From Leuctra nigra (lineage: Eukaryota; Arthropoda; Insecta; Plecoptera; Leuctridae), in the NCBI GenBank assembly GCA_934045905.1, contig OW203766.1, forward strand, positions 18,532,309 to 18,596,308: a stretch of DNA of 64,000 bases. Direction: 5' to 3'. Under the pieces are notes generated by a model. That model saw only the letters and a list, made by a program, of their open reading frames with translations, made no database searches and was not told the origin of the DNA. A program made the translations under genes and the position numbers. Within the stretch, counting starts at the first letter, position 1, and each line of letters starts with the position of its first letter. Below are positions 38,201 to 49,800 of the stretch, piece after piece.

Positions 38201-40690
38201 AATTTTACTTTCGAAGAGACCAGAGTTACAAATAATAAACAGCTCCATAATACCACTAACTGATCGTTTAGAAATGTATTTTCCATAATTCAAATGTTCG
38301 ATCAGGGACTATGAGAGGAAATTCTAGAATTTAGTCCCCTCATAATACAAAGTGCCTGTTACCTTGGCGCATTTCCCAAATACGAATCAAGATAAGAATG
38401 TCAGCCACGATCCTTGGCGAATTCGTTAAATTAAAAAAAAACAATTCAATTATTGTTACCACAAGATCACAAATTGGCTCCGAATCCTCATCGCACAAAT
38501 TGACATTTCGCCAACAGCAATCATCAAACATTGATCAATCATTATCATAATTCAAGTTATATCGATGTATTTACACAGGAGATTCAGCATCAATTCTAAC
38601 TTTTCTACTTGACAGGTTAACTGTTGATAACACCAGCTTATTGGACTCTAACTTGGCAGATAACTTAGTGTTTTAGGCAAGTGTAGAATTTCATTGGTGC
38701 AGAAAACAGTACGGTTTCACTCAGTCGTCATATCTGTGAAAGTTAGATTTCAAAGACATATTTCGGGACGTAGTTGCCTTACTATTAAAGTAGCATGAAG
38801 AGATCTTACGTTGAGAGTTTCACAGCAAAGAACTGTTTGTACAGAAAGAGTTTGAGTAGATTTGATGGCGGTTAGCCGTCACACAACGCAAAGAGACGTT
38901 CACAATTTCACACACATCACAATCTTGTCACGGAGAAATATCTTGAAAGAGTGTTAAAGACGATTTGAGTTCGGAACAGTCAGTATGTACTAAGAGTATC
39001 AGATATTCTCCAACCACCATCGAAGAGGAAGCGTAGAATGACGCCGAAGTTAGGTGTGTCGAAGCGCCATCTTGTTGTCGCGAACAAGATGGACGTCGAC
39101 GTCGGAAGAGAAACAAGAGATCCCGAGCTTCAAACCGCCGTCGGTTTGCCGTCGGGACTACTGGAGGGTCACTGGAGCGAACAGAAGGCCTGCTTCTGGT
39201 CCTTCGAGTCCTGGAGAACAATTCAAGATTAGTATCGACATTTAGTATGAGATTAGGCGATTTAGTAGCCTTAAGCATGGTGATTATCTACGCTAGATTA
39301 AGAGGTTATCATCTTTACGGTATAATGCCGGGTATTCTAAAGTTAAATTGTGCCGGATTAACTAACTTTTAGATTAAATTCAATTGTTTCAATAATTTTA
39401 AAGTATCTGATTGTCTGTGCCGCCCATTTAAACCAATGTAAGTTAATCCAGCATATTTAACTTTGGTAAGACGAGCCCTAAGTAGCTGCAAAAACGCTCT
39501 GTGTAACGCGTTGATAAGCGTTCGTGTGAAAGTTGCTGCCATAGGAAATAGTAAGGAAACAATCTAAACAAATGCGTCAAAGGAGCAATGATAATTTATT
39601 TTAAATTTGTTTGAAAGAAAATTGAAACATTTCAAAGCAAGCATAAAATCTCCTTTGAAATTTAAATAAAATAACTCTTGAAGTTCTTGACAGAATTGTT
39701 TGAAAATTGTGAAAAACACCCTAGGTAAATGTTGGTCTAAATAACCATGCAAAATTTGATATAATCGTTAGAACGGTTCCATTTTTAATTATCAAACAAT
39801 CACAGGATAGCGTTCAAAATCTTTAAACGTGACCGCTCTTATGACATAAGTGTGCGTGCAAAATTTCAGATCGATTAGTTGAACGGTGTACATAAAAAAT
39901 ATAGAAAGTACACAATTAGTGAAGTGCCATAAGAGTCACGTACAGACACACGCAACGCTTGCTTAATTATCTCTGCGGTACTTTCAAAAGTGTCAATAAT
40001 TACACATTTCTTCACAACTTGTCGACAATCTTGAACAACACATTTGAAGAGATGTTATCTAGTAACTCAAGTGATGCTACACTACGAACATGTCTAAATA
40101 ATTAATTGAATAGAAAAAGCGATTAAGATGCATCTGTTATCCTAATCTAGTAGATCGTTCTCAGTCAGGGCCAAGGAAGGTGAAAACGCTCCATTAAATA
40201 TTATTTAAATGACGAATAGTTTAGGTCATTATCTCTACATCCTGACTAAATACAAAAAAACTCCTAAACTTATCCAGTGCAACAAAATACGTTTCAAAAT
40301 GGGTAAAATATAAAATTCACTCTGCTGGCTTAACTAGGGTGACTAAAATCTCACCTCTGGTACACTTTTTACTAGAAAACAAAGTCTTACCTCAAAAAAA
40401 TCTATTGAAATTAGATTAATGTCGTTTTTAATTTTTTAATGACCAATTGCCACAAAAATATCTCTGGGGCTTCGCCCACAAACTCCATAAGCATCTACGA
40501 GTAAAAGCAGTTTTTTATGGTTTGCCCCTCGGATCTTGTCTTTGTCTTTAATCCAATGAGGTTCCAGATACCTGGAAACTCCTTGCTTTAATCAGACCGT
40601 TGCCCCCCCCCCCCCCCCCAAATGATATCTCCTGCGCACGCCAATGTATTGATCATCATTAAGACAAGACCTCTCTGAATCCAGCCCCAT
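35245..40690. other. 5.4-kb stretch without a supportable gene
   Basis: Mostly AT-rich, with no exon series on either strand. A GC-richer patch at 39040-39230 includes an inverted pair (cgccatcttgttgtcgcgaacaagatgg). It could be a promoter or first exon, but nothing joins to it. Part of this region should be the 3' UTR of Hk (- strand); a TTTATT near 39593 is a possible poly(A) signal. Confidence 0.4.
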
Positions 40691-40791
40691 GGTTAAAAAT
40701 TATCCGATCTGAACAGCAGAGGTCTGTTTGGGTCCCCAGCCTCTAATTATGTCGTCATCCCTGATGTTACTCATACTCTTGGTCATTGTAC

Positions 40792-40878
40792 CTGGATGGA
40801 CTCCTCCTTGGGAGAAGCCTCGCCGTTCTGACTGCCGCTGCCCCCGTTGACGGATCCGCCAGGGGGGCACATTGATTG
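40792..40878 (-). other. In-frame extension after the Hk stop, possible readthrough peptide
   Basis: The Hk stop is TGA followed by CAA. The same frame then stays open for 29 codons (start QSMCPPGGSVNGGSGSQ, end SPKEESIQVQ) to a second TGA. The composition is Gly/Ser/Asn/Glu-rich and GC-rich, unlike the AT-rich DNA beyond. TGA-C is the leakiest stop context known in animals, and readthrough is common in insect neural genes. The use of readthrough here is inference. The second stop lies immediately left of 40792. Confidence 0.45.
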
Positions 40879-43800
40879 TCATCTAAGCGCCAAGGTCGAC
40901 ACCATGGGCGGTCGCGTCGGCTTGTTGTCCAGGATGCGCTCCAGCTCGTTCATCATGTTGGTGTTCAGCTTGGGCACCAGCTGACATGGGAACATGCTCA
41001 TGTTAACACACATATAAAGGTCGACACCATGGGCGGTCGCGTCGGCTTGTTGTCCAGGATGCGCTCCAGCTCGTTCATCATGTTGGTGTTCAGCTTGGGC
41101 ACCAGCTGACATGGGAACATGCTCATGTTAACACACATATAAAGGTCGACACCATGGGCGGTCGCGTCGGCTTGTTGTCCAGGATGCGCTCCAGCTCGTT
41201 CATCATGTTGGTGTTCAGCTTGGGCACCAGCTGACATGGGAACATGCTCATGTTAACACACATATAAAGGTCGACACCATGGGCGGTCGCGTCGGCTTGT
41301 TGTCCAGGATGCGCTCCAGCTCGTTCATCATGTTGGTGTTCAGCTTGGGCACCAGCTGACATGGGAACATGCTCATGTTAACACACATATAAAGGTCGAC
41401 ACCATGGGCGGTCGCGTCGGCTTGTTGTCCAGGATGCGCTCCAGCTCGTTCATCATGTTGGTGTTCAGCTTCGGCACCAGCTGACATGGGAACATGCTCA
41501 TGTTAACACACATATAAAGGTCGACACCATGGGCGGTCGCGTCGGCTTGTTGTCCAGGATGCGCTCCAGCTCGTTCATCATGTTGGTGTTCAGCTTGGGC
41601 ACCAGCTGACATGGGAACATGCTCATGTTAACACACATATAAAGGTCGACACCATGGGCGGTCGCGTCGGCTTGTTGTCCAGGATGCGCTCCAGCTCGTT
41701 CATCATATTGGTGTTCAGCTTGAGCACCAGCTGACATGGGAACATGCTCATGTTAACACACATATAAAGGTCAAAACCATGGGCGGTCGCGTCGCCTTGT
41801 TGTCCAGGATGCGCTCCAGCTCGTTCATCATGTTGGTGTTCAGCTTGGGCACCAGCTGACATGGGAACATGCTCATGTTAACACACATATAAAGGTCGAC
41901 ACCATGGGCGGTCGCGTCGGCTTGTTGTCCAGGATGCGCTCCAGCTCGTTCATCATATTGGTGTTCAGCTTGGGCACCAGCTGACATGGGAACATGCTCA
42001 TGTTAACACACATATAAAGGTCGACACCATGGGCGGTCGCGTCGGCTTGTTGTCCAGGATGCGCTCCAGCTCGTTCATCATGTTGGTGTTCAGCTTCGGC
42101 ACCAGCTGACATGGGAACATGCTCATGTTAACACACATATAAAGGTCGACACCATGGGCGGTCGCGTCGGCTTGTTGTCCAGGATGCGCTCCAGCTCGTT
42201 CATCATGTTGGTGTTCAGCTTCGGCACCAGCTGACATGGGAACATGCTCATGTTAACACACATATAAAGGTCGACACCATGGGCGGTCGCGTCGGCTTGT
42301 TGTCCAGGATGCGCTCCAGCTCGTTCATCATGTTGGTGATCAGCTTCGGCACCAGCTGACATGGGAACATGCTCATGTTAACACACATATAAAGGTCGAC
42401 ACCATGGGCGGTCGCGTCGGCTTGTTGTCCAGGATGCGCTCCAGCTCGTTCATCATGTTGGTGTTCAGCTTGGGCACCAGCTGACATGGGAACATGCTCA
42501 TGTTAACACACATATAAAGGTCGACACCATGGGCGGTCGCGTCGGCTTGTTGTCCAGGATGCGCTCCAGCTCGTTCATCATGTTGGTGTTCAGCTTCGGC
42601 ACCAGCTGACATGGGAACATGCTCATGTTAACACACATATAAAGGTCGACACCATGGGCGGTCGCGTCGGCTTGTTGTCCAGGATGCGCTCCAGCTCGTT
42701 CATCATGTTGGTGTTCAGCTTGGGCACCAGCTGACATGGGAACATGCTCATGTTAACACACATATAAAGGTCGACACCATGGGCGGTCGCGTCGGCTTGT
42801 TGTCCAGGATGCGCTCCAGCTCGTTCATCATGTTGGTGTTCAGCTTCGGCACCAGCTGACATGGGAACATGCTCATGTTAACACACATATAAAGGTCGAC
42901 ACCATGGGCGGTCGCGTCGGCTTGTTGTCCAGGATGCGCTCCAGCTCGTTCATCATGTTGGTGTTCAGCTTGGGCACCAGCTGACATGGGAACATGCTCA
43001 TGTTAACACACATATAAAGGTCGACACCATGGGCGGTCGCGTCGGCTTGTTGTCCAGGATGCGCTCCAGCTCGTTCATCATGTTGGTGTTCAGCTTGGGC
43101 ACCAGCTGACATGGGAACATGCTCATGTTAACACACATATAAAGGTCGACACCATGGGCGGTCGCGTCGGCTTGTTGTCCAGGATGCGCTCCAGCTCGTT
43201 CATCATGTTGGTGTTCAGCTTGGGCACCAGCTGACATGGGAACATGCTCATGTTAACACACATATAAAGGTCGACACCATGGGCGGTCGCGTCGGCTTGT
43301 TGTCCAGGATGCGCTCCAGCTCGTTCATCATGTTGGTGTTCAGCTTGGGCACCAGCTGACATGGGAACATGCTCATGTTAACACACATATAAAGGTCGAC
43401 ACCATGGGCGGTCGCGTCGGCTTGTTGTCCAGGATGCGCTCCAGCTCGTTCATCATGTTGGTGTTCAGCTTGGGCACCAGCTGACATGGGAACATGCTCA
43501 TGTTAACACACATATAAAGGTCGACACCATGGGCGGTCGCGTCGGCTTGTTGTCCAGAATCCGCTCCAGCTCGTTCATCATGTTGGTGTTCAGCTTCGGC
43601 ACCAGCTGACATGGGAACATGCTCATGTTAACACACATATAAAGGTCGACACCATGGGCGGTCGCGGTCGGCTTGTTGTCCAGGATGCGCTCCAGCTCGT
43701 TCATCATGTTGGTGTTCAGCTTCGGCACCAGCTGACATGGGAACATGCTCATGTTAACACACATATAAAGGTCGACACCATGGGCGGTCGCGTCGGCTTG

Positions 43801-46800
43801 TTGTCCAGGATGCGCTCCAGCTCGTTCATCATGTTGGTGTTCAGCTTCGGCACCAGCTGACATGGGAACATGCTCATGTTAACACACATATAAAGGTCGA
43901 CACCATGGGCGGTCGCGTCGGCTTGTTGTCCAGGATGCGCTCCAGCTCGTTCATCATGTTGGTGTTCAGCTTGGGCACCAGCTGACATGGGAACATGCTC
44001 ATGTTAACACACATATAAAGGTCGACACCATGGGCGGTCGCGTCGGCTTGTTGTCCAGGATGCGCTCCAGCTCGTTCATCATGTTGGTGTTCAGCTTCGG
44101 CACCAGCTGACATGGGAACATGCTCATGTTAACACACATATAAAGGTCGACACCATGGGCGGTCGCGTCGGCTTGTTGTCCAGGATGCGCTCCAGCTCGT
44201 TCATCATGTTGGTGTTCAGCTTGGGCACCAGCTGACATGGGAACATGCTCATGTTAACACACATATAAAGGTCGACACCATGGGCGGTCGCGTCGGCTTG
44301 TTGTCCAGGATGCGCTCCAGCTCGTTCATCATGTTGGTGTTCAGCTTGGGCACCAGCTGACATGGGAACATGCTCATGTTAACACACATATAAAGGTCGA
44401 CACCATGGGCGGTCGCGTCGGCTTGTTGTACAGGATGCGCTCCAGCTCGTTCATCATGTTGGTGTTCAGCTTGGGCACCAGCTGACATGGGAACATGCTC
44501 ATGTTAACACACATATAAAGGTCGACACCATGGGCGGTCGCGTCGGCTTGTTGTCCAGGATGCGCTCCAGCTCGTTCATCATGTTGGTGTTCAGCTTGGG
44601 CACCAGCTGACATGGGAACATGCTCATGTTAACACACATATAAAGGTCGACACCATGGGCGGTCGCGTCGGCTTGTTGTCCAGGATGCGCTCCAGCTCGT
44701 TCATCATGTTGGTGTTCAGCTTCGGCACCAGCTGACATGGGAACATGCTCATGTTAACACACATATAAAGGTCGACACCATGGGCGGTCGCGTCGGCTTG
44801 TTGTCCAGGATGCGCTCCAGCTCGTTCATCATGTTGGTGTTCAGCTTGGGCACCAGCTGACATGGGAACATGCTCATGTTAACACACATATAAAGGTCGA
44901 CACCATGGGCGGTCGCGTCGGCTTGTTGTCCAGGATGCGCTCCAGCTCGTTCATCATGTTGGTGTTCAGCTTGGGCACCAGCTGACATGGGAACATGCTC
45001 ATGTTAACACACATATAAAGGTCGACACCATGGGCGGTCGCGTCGGCTTGTTGTCCAGGATGCGCTCCAGCTCGTTCAACATGTTGGTGTTCAGCTTAGG
45101 CACCAGCTGACATGGGAACATGCTCATGTTAACACACATATAAAGGTCGACACCATGGGCGGTCGCGTCGGCTTGTTGTCCAGGATGCGCTCCAGCTCGT
45201 TCATCATGTTGGTGTTCAGCTTGGGCACCAGCTGACATGGGAACATGCTCATGTTAACACACATATAAAGGTCGACACCATGGGCGGTCGCGTCGGCTTG
45301 TTGTCCAGGATGCGCTCCAGCTCGTTCATCATGTTTGTGTTCAGCTTGGGCACCAGCTGACATGGGAACATGCTCATGTTAACACACATATAAAGGTCGA
45401 CACCATGGGCGGTCGCGTCGGCTTGTTGTCCAGGATGCGCTCCAGCTCGTTCAACATGTTGGTGTTCAGCTATGGCACCAGCTGACATGGGAACATGCTC
45501 ATGTTAACACACATATAAAGGTCGACACCATGGGCGGTCGCGTCGGCTTGTTGTCCAGGATGCGCTCCAGCTCGTTCATCATGTTGGTGTTCAGCTTGGG
45601 CACCAGCTGACATGGGAACATGCTCATGTTAACACACATATAAAGGTCGACACCATGGGCGGTCGCGTCGGCTTGTTGTCCAGGATGCGCTCCAGCTCGT
45701 TCATCATGTTGGTGTTCAGCTTGGGCACCAGCTGACATGGGAACATGCTCATGTTAACACACATATAAAGGTCGACACCATGGGCGGTCGCGTCGGCTTG
45801 TTGTCCAGGATGCGCTCCAGCTCGTTCATCATGTTGGTGTTCAGCTTGGGCACCAACTGACATGGGAACATGCTCATGTTAACACACATATAAAGGTCGA
45901 CACCATGGGCGGTCGCGTCGGCTTGTTGTCCAGAATCCGCTCCAGCTCGTTCATCATGTTGGTGTTCAGCTTCGGCACCAGCTGACATGGGAACATGCTC
46001 ATGTTAACACACATATAAAGGTCGACACCATGGGCGGTCGCGTCGGCTTGTTGTCCAGGATGCGCTCCAGCTCGTTCATCATGTTGGTGTTCAGCTTCGG
46101 CACCAGCTGACATGGGAACATGCTCATGTTAACACACATATAAAGGTCGACACCATGGGCGGTCGCGTCGGCTTGTTGTCCAGGATGCGCTCCAGCTCGT
46201 TCATCATGTTGGTGTTCAGCTTGGGCACCAGCTGACATGGGAACATGCTCATGTTAACACACATATAAAGGTCGACACCATGGGCGGTCGCGTCGGCTTG
46301 TTGTCCAGGATGCGCTCCAGCTCGTTCATCATGTTGGTGTTCAGCTTGGGCACCAGCTGACATGGGAACATGCTCATGTTAACACACATATAAAGGTCGA
46401 CACCATGGGCGGTCGCGTCGGCTTGTTGTCCAGGATGCGCTCCAGCTCGTTCATCATGTTGGTGTTCAGCTTGGGCACCAGCTGACATGGGAACATGCTC
46501 ATGTTAACACACATATAAAGGTCGACACCATGGGCGGTCGCTTCGGCTTGTTTTCCAGGATGCGCTCCAGCTCGTTCATCATGTTGGTGTTCAGCTTGGG
46601 CACCAGCTGACATGGGAACATGCTCATGTTAACACACATATAAAGGTCGACACCATGGGCGGTCGCGTCGGCTTGTTGTCCAGGATGCGCTCCAGCTCGT
46701 TCATCATGTTGGTGATCAGCTTGGGCACCAGCTGACATGGGAACATGCTCATGTTAACACACATATAAAGGTCGACACCATGGGCGGTCGCGTCGGCTTG

Positions 46801-49800
46801 TTGTCCAGGATGCGCTCCAGCTCGTTCATCATGTTGGTGTTCAGCTTGGGCACCAGCTGACATGGGAACATGCTCATGTTAACACACATATAAAGGTCGA
46901 CACCATGGGCGGTCGCGTCGGCTTGTTGTCCAGAATCCGCTCCAGCTCGTTCATCATGTTGGTGTTCAGCTATGGCACCAGCTGACATGGGAACATGCTC
47001 ATGTTAACACACATATAAAGGTCGACACCATGGGCGGTCGCGTCGGCTTGTTGTCCAGAATCCGCTCCAGCTCGTTCATCATGTTGGTGTTCAGCTTCGG
47101 CACCAGCTGACATGGGAACATGCTCATGTTAACACACATATAAAGGTCGACACCATGGGCGGTCGCGTCGGCTTGTTGTCCAGGATGCGCTCCAGCTCTT
47201 TCATCATGTTGGTGTTCAGCTTGGGCACCAGCTGACATGGGAACATGCTTATGTTAACACACATATAAAGGTCGACACCATGGGCGGTCGCGTCGGCTTG
47301 TTGTCCAGGATGCGCTCCAGCTCGTTCATCATGTTGGTGTTCAGCTTGGGCACCAGCTGACATGGGAACATGCTCATGTTAACACACATATAAAGGTCGA
47401 CACCATGGGCGGTCGCGTCGGCTTGTTGTCCAGGATGCGCTCCAGCTCGTTCAACATGTTGGTGTTCAGCTATGGCACCAGCTGACATGGGAACATGCTC
47501 ATGTTAACACACATATAAAGGTCGACACCATGGGCGGTCGCGTCGGCTTGTTGTCCAGAATCCGCTCCAGCTCGTTCATCATGTTGGTGTTCAGCTATAG
47601 CACCAGCTGACATGGGAACATGCTCATGTTAACACACATATAAAGGTCGACACCATGGGCGGTCGCGTCGGCTTGTTGTCCAGGATGCGCTCCAGCTCGT
47701 TCATCATGTTGGTGTTCAGCTTGGGCACCAGCTGACATGGGAACATGCTCATGTTAACACACATATAAAGGTCGACACCATGGGCGGTCGCGTCGGCTTG
47801 TTGTCCAGGATGCGCTCCAGCTCGTTCATCATGTTGGTGTTCAGCTTCGGCACCAGCTGACATGGGAACATGCTCATGTTAACACACATATAAAGGTCGA
47901 CACCATGGGCGGTCGCGTCGGCTTGTTGTCCAGGATGCGCTCCAGCTCGTTCATCATGTTGGTGTTCAGCTTGGGCACCAGCTGACATGGGAACATGCTC
48001 ATGTTAACACACATATAAAGGTCGACACCATGGGCGGTCGCGTCGGCTTGTTGTCCAGGATGCGCTCCAGCTCGTTCATCATGTTGGTGTTCAGCTTGGG
48101 CACCAGCTGACATGGGAACATGCTCATGTTAACACACATATAAAGGTCGACACCATGGGCGGTCGCGTCGGCTTGTTGTCCAGGATGCGCTCCAGCTCGT
48201 TCATCATGTTGGTGTTCAGCTTGGGCACCAGCTGACATGGGAACATGCTCATGTTAACACACATATAAAGGTCGATACCATGGGCGGTCGCGTCGGCTTG
48301 TTGTCCAGAATCCGCTCCAGCTCGTTCATCATGTTGGTGTTCAGCTTCGGCACCAGCTGACATGGGAACATGCTCATGTTAACACACATATAAAGGTCGA
48401 CACCATGGGCGGTCGCGTCGGCTTGTTGTCCAGGATGCGCTCCAGCTCGTTCATCATGTTGGTGTTCAGCTTCGGCACCAGCTGACATGGGAACATGCTC
48501 ATGTTAACACACATATAAAGGTCGACACCATGGGCGGTCGCGTCGGCTTGTTGTCCAGGATGCGCTCCAGCTCGTTCATCATGTTGGTGTTCAGCTTGGG
48601 CACCAGCTGACATGGGAACATGCTCATGTTAACACACATATAAAGGTCGACACCATGGGCGGTCGCGTCGGCTTGTTGTCCAGGATGCGCTCCAGCTCGT
48701 TCATCATGTTGGTGTTCAGCTTGGGCACCAGCTGACATGGGAACATGCTCATGTTAACACACATATAAAGGTCGACACCATGGGCGGTCGCGTCGGCTTG
48801 TTGTCCAGGATGCGCTCCAGCTCGTTCATCATGTTAGTGTTCAGCTTGGGCACCAGCTGACATGGGAACATGCTCATGTTAACACACATATAAAGGTCGA
48901 CACCATGGGCGGTCGCGTCGGCTTGTTGTCCAGGATGCGCTCCAGCTCGTTCATCATGTTGGTGTTCAGCTTCGGCACCAGCTGACATGGGAACATGCTC
49001 ATGTTAACACACATATAAAGGTCGACACCATGGGCGGTCGCGTCGGCTTGTTGTCCAGGATGCGCTCCAGCTCGTTCATCATGTTGGTGTTCAGCTTGGG
49101 CACCAGCTGACATGGGAACATGCTCATGTTAACACACATATAAAGGTCGACACCATGGGCGGTCGCGTCGGCTTGTTGTCCAGGATGCGCTCCAGCTCGT
49201 TCATCATGTTGGTGTTCAGCTTCGGCACCAGCTGACATGGGAACATGCTCATGTTAACACACATATAAAGGTCGACACCATGGGCGGTCGCGTCGGCTTG
49301 TTGTCCAGGATGCGCTCCAGCTCGTTCATCATGTTGGTGTTCAGCTTCGGCACCAGCTGACATGGGAACATGCTCATGTTAACACACATATAAAGGTCGA
49401 CACCATGGGCGGTCGCGTCGGCTTGTTGTCCAGGATGCGCTCCAGCTCGTTCATCATGTTGGTGTTCAGCTTGGGCACCAGCTGACATGGGAACATGCTC
49501 ATGTTAACACACATATAAAGGTCGACACCATGGGCGGTCGCGTCGGCTTGTTGTCCAGGATGCGCTCCAGCTCGTTCATCATGTTGGTGTTCAGCTTCGG
49601 CACCAGCTGACATGGGAACATGCTCATGTTAACACACATATAAAGGTCGACACCATGGGCGGTCGCGTCGGCTTGTTGTCCAGGATGCGCTCCAGCTCGT
49701 TCATCATGTTGGTGTTCAGCTTGGGCACCAGCTGACATGGGAACATGCTCATGTTAACACACATATAAAGGTCGACACCATGGGCGGTCGCGTCGGCTTG

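Noticed and set aside
38928..39278. 116-codon - strand frame and a 64-codon + strand frame in a GC-rich patch
   Set aside because: No domain, no splice partner and no codon pattern I can recognise; left as an unexplained patch.
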